DNA of 7,396 nt from 39-52-133 sp036523795 (GTDB lineage Bacteria > Pseudomonadota > Gammaproteobacteria > Burkholderiales > Gallionellaceae): positions 1 to 7,396 of the forward strand of contig DATDDN010000108.1 of assembly GCA_036523795.1 (NCBI GenBank), in the 5' to 3' direction. The translations under genes were made by a program, and so were the position numbers. Of this stretch, positions 5,851 to 7,396 are shown one piece after another. The stretch's first letter is position 1; the number at the start of each line of letters is the position of its first letter. Under the pieces are notes generated by a model. That model worked only from the letters and a program-made list of their open reading frames with translations. It was not told the origin of the DNA and made no database searches.

Positions 5851-6170
5851 GCGCGCCTCGCAAACTTGGTCTTCTTGCTGTCGGGACATCCGTCACCACC
5901 GTTCACACCGTCGCCTATCAACAACAGGATGCATTGACGCAGTTTGACGTGTGCAACACCACTGCCGCATCGATCAATCTGAATGTCCATATCATCCCGA
6001 GTGGCGGCTCCGCAGGCACCGGAAATGCCTTATGCTACGGAGTCAGTATTCCGGCTAATGGCGTGTGGCAATGGACTGGCGAATTGATCATGGATGCAGG
6101 GACGTTTATACAGGCGAATGCCAGCGCAACCGGCCTTACCGCCCACTTCACAGGGAGGACTAATTCGTGA
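5847..6170 (+). CDS. Small beta-rich virion-associated protein
   Basis: A 107-residue protein overlapping the nozzle-like gene by ATGA and the next gene by GTGA. The pattern is that of small phage proteins with a jelly-roll or immunoglobulin-like sandwich: an N-terminal TTVHTVAYQQQDALTQFDVCNTT segment (two strands), then NLNVHIIPSGGSAGTGN, VSIPANGVWQWTGELIMDAG with the 'amphipathic strand then aGtfI' motif, and a final QANASATGLTAHFTGRTN. There is no signal peptide or membrane segment. Proteins like this are usually minor tail or capsid decoration proteins. Its position after the nozzle-like gene suggests a tail-surface or fibre-attachment role, but this is inferred. The family is recognised only as a loose type. 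Confidence 0.6.
   Translation: MSAPRKLGLLAVGTSVTTVHTVAYQQQDALTQFDVCNTTAASINLNVHIIPSGGSAGTGNALCYGVSIPANGVWQWTGELIMDAGTFIQANASATGLTAHFTGRTNS
6153..6159 (+). promoter_or_regulatory. Strong Shine-Dalgarno for the GTG-started beta-rich protein
   Basis: GGGAGGA with a 7-base spacer before the GTG at 6167. This supports GTG as the real start and suggests high translation even without coupling to the upstream gene. Confidence 0.75.
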
Positions 6171-6925
6171 TTTCAGTCTATCCCGACATAGAAACAAACT
6201 ACGCGCTTAACGTCTCGCGCGGCCGAATCTCTGGTGCCGAAGTATTCACGGCATACGGAGAAAAGACCACCACTGGGGCAGATTCTGGCGTTTTGTGGCC
6301 GAATGGCGCGTTTGTCTTCCCTGCTGCCGCTGGCGTGCAAATGAGCGTTGTCAGCACTTCCGCAAACGACACTGCGGCAGGAACCGGAATCAGGACGATA
6401 GACATTCACTATCTCGACGCCAATCTGGCGCCGATGACCGAAACTGTGACGATGAACGGCACCACGCCTGTTCTCACCGTTGCGACCAATATCCGCTTCA
6501 TCCAGTGTATGCACATGGCGACCTTCGGAAGCGGAAAATCGGCAGCTGGAAATATCACCGCATCGAACGGTGGCAACACGCATTCTTATGTTGCAACCGG
6601 AGACGTGCGCTGTTCTTCCAGTGTGCGCATGGTTCCAGCAGGAAAACGGCTGATTGTGGCTGATATATTTGGCGGTGCTACCGATGCGACCTCATCTGCA
6701 AATGCAATCATTCGGGCGGCAACCCCGACTTTCGATATGCACGATTTCACATCATCCAGCATCTTTGTGCCGACTGCCGCTGCGGCATTCCAAAATGGAT
6801 CTGCCGGTTTGAAGTTGTTGTGTCCAATCACGTTCACAGCAGGTCAGAGCTTCGGCTTGACCTTCAATGTTGATAAGGCTGCAACGGTAGTTGGATCGTG
6901 GTTCGGATGGCTTGAGAACGCATGA
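6167..6925 (+). CDS. Beta-rich phage structural protein (probable tail/virion component)
   Basis: A 252-residue protein rich in Thr, Ser, Ala, Gly and Asn with evenly spaced short strands, typical of virion surface or fibre-associated proteins. Its central part (about 66-108) reads ANDTAAGTGIRTIDIHYLD, then TETVTMNGTTPVLTVATNIRF. I recognise this pattern from structural proteins of marine and other phages, where it forms a repeated sandwich domain. Residues 20-60 include an aromatic-rich turn (SGVLWPNGAFVFPAAAGVQM). The C-terminal third (about 150-250) contains a second beta block ending in FTAGQSFGLTFNVDKAATVVGSWFGWLENA. The GTG start has a strong Shine-Dalgarno. The gene overlaps both neighbours by four bases. 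No enzyme motif is visible; the specific role is unknown. Confidence 0.6.
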   Translation: MISVYPDIETNYALNVSRGRISGAEVFTAYGEKTTTGADSGVLWPNGAFVFPAAAGVQMSVVSTSANDTAAGTGIRTIDIHYLDANLAPMTETVTMNGTTPVLTVATNIRFIQCMHMATFGSGKSAAGNITASNGGNTHSYVATGDVRCSSSVRMVPAGKRLIVADIFGGATDATSSANAIIRAATPTFDMHDFTSSSIFVPTAAAAFQNGSAGLKLLCPITFTAGQSFGLTFNVDKAATVVGSWFGWLENA

Positions 6926-7332
6926 TCGTAACCGACCGTCCTGAATTGATCGGTCCGTGGGTATGCGATAGAGCGGGTGGTAAGTGGATTGCAGGGCGTG
7001 GAACCGCCATCGGCCTCATGCACGGCGAAGAGATCATCGCCGGGGTGCTGTACGAGGACTGGAACGGTGCAAACATCAATATGCATGTTGCCGCAATTCC
7101 AGGTAGAAAATGGCTAAACCGCGAATTCCTGCGTATCTGCTTCGATTACCCGTTCAACCAGGTTGGAGCCAAGCGTGTGACCGGGATTGTTCCGAGTTGC
7201 AACGCTGATGCAATGCGTTTTGATTTACACCTTGGATTTGTCCATGAGGCTACCCTCAAGGATGCCCACCCGCAAGGCGATTTGAACATCCTCGTAATGC
7301 GGCGCGAACAATGCCGCTGGCTGGAGATTTAA
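6922..7332 (+). CDS. GNAT-like (N-acetyltransferase fold) phage protein
   Basis: A 136-residue protein with the order of strands and helices of the GNAT fold: AIGLMHGEEIIAGVLYEDW (29-47, strands), NINMHVAAIPGRKWLNREFLRICFDYPF (51-78, strand then the helix that usually carries the acetyl-CoA contact), GAKRVTGIVPSCNADAMRFDLHLGF (82-106, with the typical N...A..F..LGF end), then a final strand, DLNILVMRRE (120-129). Small phage GNAT-like proteins of this kind often sit among tail genes of podoviruses. The usual acetyl-CoA loop (Arg/Gln-x-x-Gly-x-Gly/Ala) is poorly matched here (AAIPGRKWLN), so catalytic activity is uncertain. It may acetylate a virion or host component, or act only as a structural module. 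It overlaps the previous gene by ATGA, with only a weak GAG site upstream. Confidence 0.6.
   Translation: MIVTDRPELIGPWVCDRAGGKWIAGRGTAIGLMHGEEIIAGVLYEDWNGANINMHVAAIPGRKWLNREFLRICFDYPFNQVGAKRVTGIVPSCNADAMRFDLHLGFVHEATLKDAHPQGDLNILVMRREQCRWLEI
7323..7326 (+). promoter_or_regulatory. Ribosome binding site of the right-edge gene
   Basis: GGAG, within the last codons of the GNAT-like gene, lies 7 bases before the ATG at 7334 and supports a real start there. Confidence 0.6.
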
Positions 7333-7333
7333 T

Positions 7334-7396
7334 ATGTACGGACAAGAAAAACACCGGCGTTTCATGCGGCACCCTGGTTTCAACGGCAAGAGCGAT
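7334..7396 (+). CDS. Unidentified protein, first 21 codons (3' partial)
   Basis: An ATG one base after the GNAT-like stop, with a Shine-Dalgarno 7 bases upstream, opens a frame that runs without a stop to the right edge. The visible N-terminus, MYGQEKHRRFMRHPGFNGKS, is basic and lacks a signal peptide. Tight spacing and phage-like composition say it continues the same operon. Too little is seen for identification. Confidence 0.5.
   Translation, partial: MYGQEKHRRFMRHPGFNGKSD

Noticed and set aside
1..7396. CRISPR arrays, tRNA genes, insertion sequences or attachment sites
   Set aside because: I saw no regularly spaced repeats, cloverleaf-like segments, transposase frame or terminal inverted repeats. 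The window is almost fully coding, and the only non-coding gaps are about 50-62 bases (423-471 and 970-1031).

Overview
The window is part of the virion morphogenesis (late) region of a tailed double-stranded DNA bacteriophage or prophage. The protein set points to a short-tailed, podovirus-like phage of a moderately GC-rich (about 58-60% by hand count of sample lines) bacterium, probably a member of the Pseudomonadota. All genes read left to right. Nothing in the window (no integrase, att site or host gene) decides between free phage and prophage.

Layout. The left edge holds the last 139 codons of the major capsid protein, closed by a good intrinsic terminator (428-448). Next comes a 165-residue Ala/Thr/Ser-rich structural protein, probably capsid-associated (472-969). 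A freestanding HNH-type homing endonuclease gene follows (1032-1655), lower in GC (about 45% in sampled lines) and with different codon use from its neighbours. From 1662 to the right edge runs a tightly packed chain: a two-domain protein with an MptE-like/DUF115 domain and a SAM-dependent methyltransferase (1662-3020), a helix-hairpin-helix-like protein with a basic AT-hook-like tail (3017-3586), a head-tail adaptor (3587-4297), a large tail nozzle/hub-like protein (4294-5850), two beta-rich probable virion proteins (5847-6170 and 6167-6925), a GNAT-like protein (6922-7332), and the first 21 codons of an unidentified gene (7334 onward). Most neighbours from 3017 on overlap by 4 bases (ATGA or GTGA) or abut, which suggests translational coupling and one transcript.

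The most interesting element lies upstream of the endonuclease. A near-perfect inverted repeat (997-1013 pairing with 1018-1034, loop 1014-1017) would fold in mRNA so that both the strong Shine-Dalgarno and the start codon are paired. A perfect TATAAT box is embedded in the left arm, so a transcript started there would begin inside that arm and leave the ribosome site mostly open. This resembles the arrangement known for the T4 homing endonuclease I-TevI: silent on read-through transcripts, translated from its own promoter. The parallel is inferred, not demonstrated.

How the genes may work together: the capsid protein and its partner build the head, the adaptor and nozzle-like proteins form the neck and tail, and the small beta-rich proteins probably decorate the tail or virion. 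The DUF115-methyltransferase and GNAT proteins look like enzymes within the structural operon. Their substrates (virion protein, host surface glycan or other) cannot be told from the sequence.
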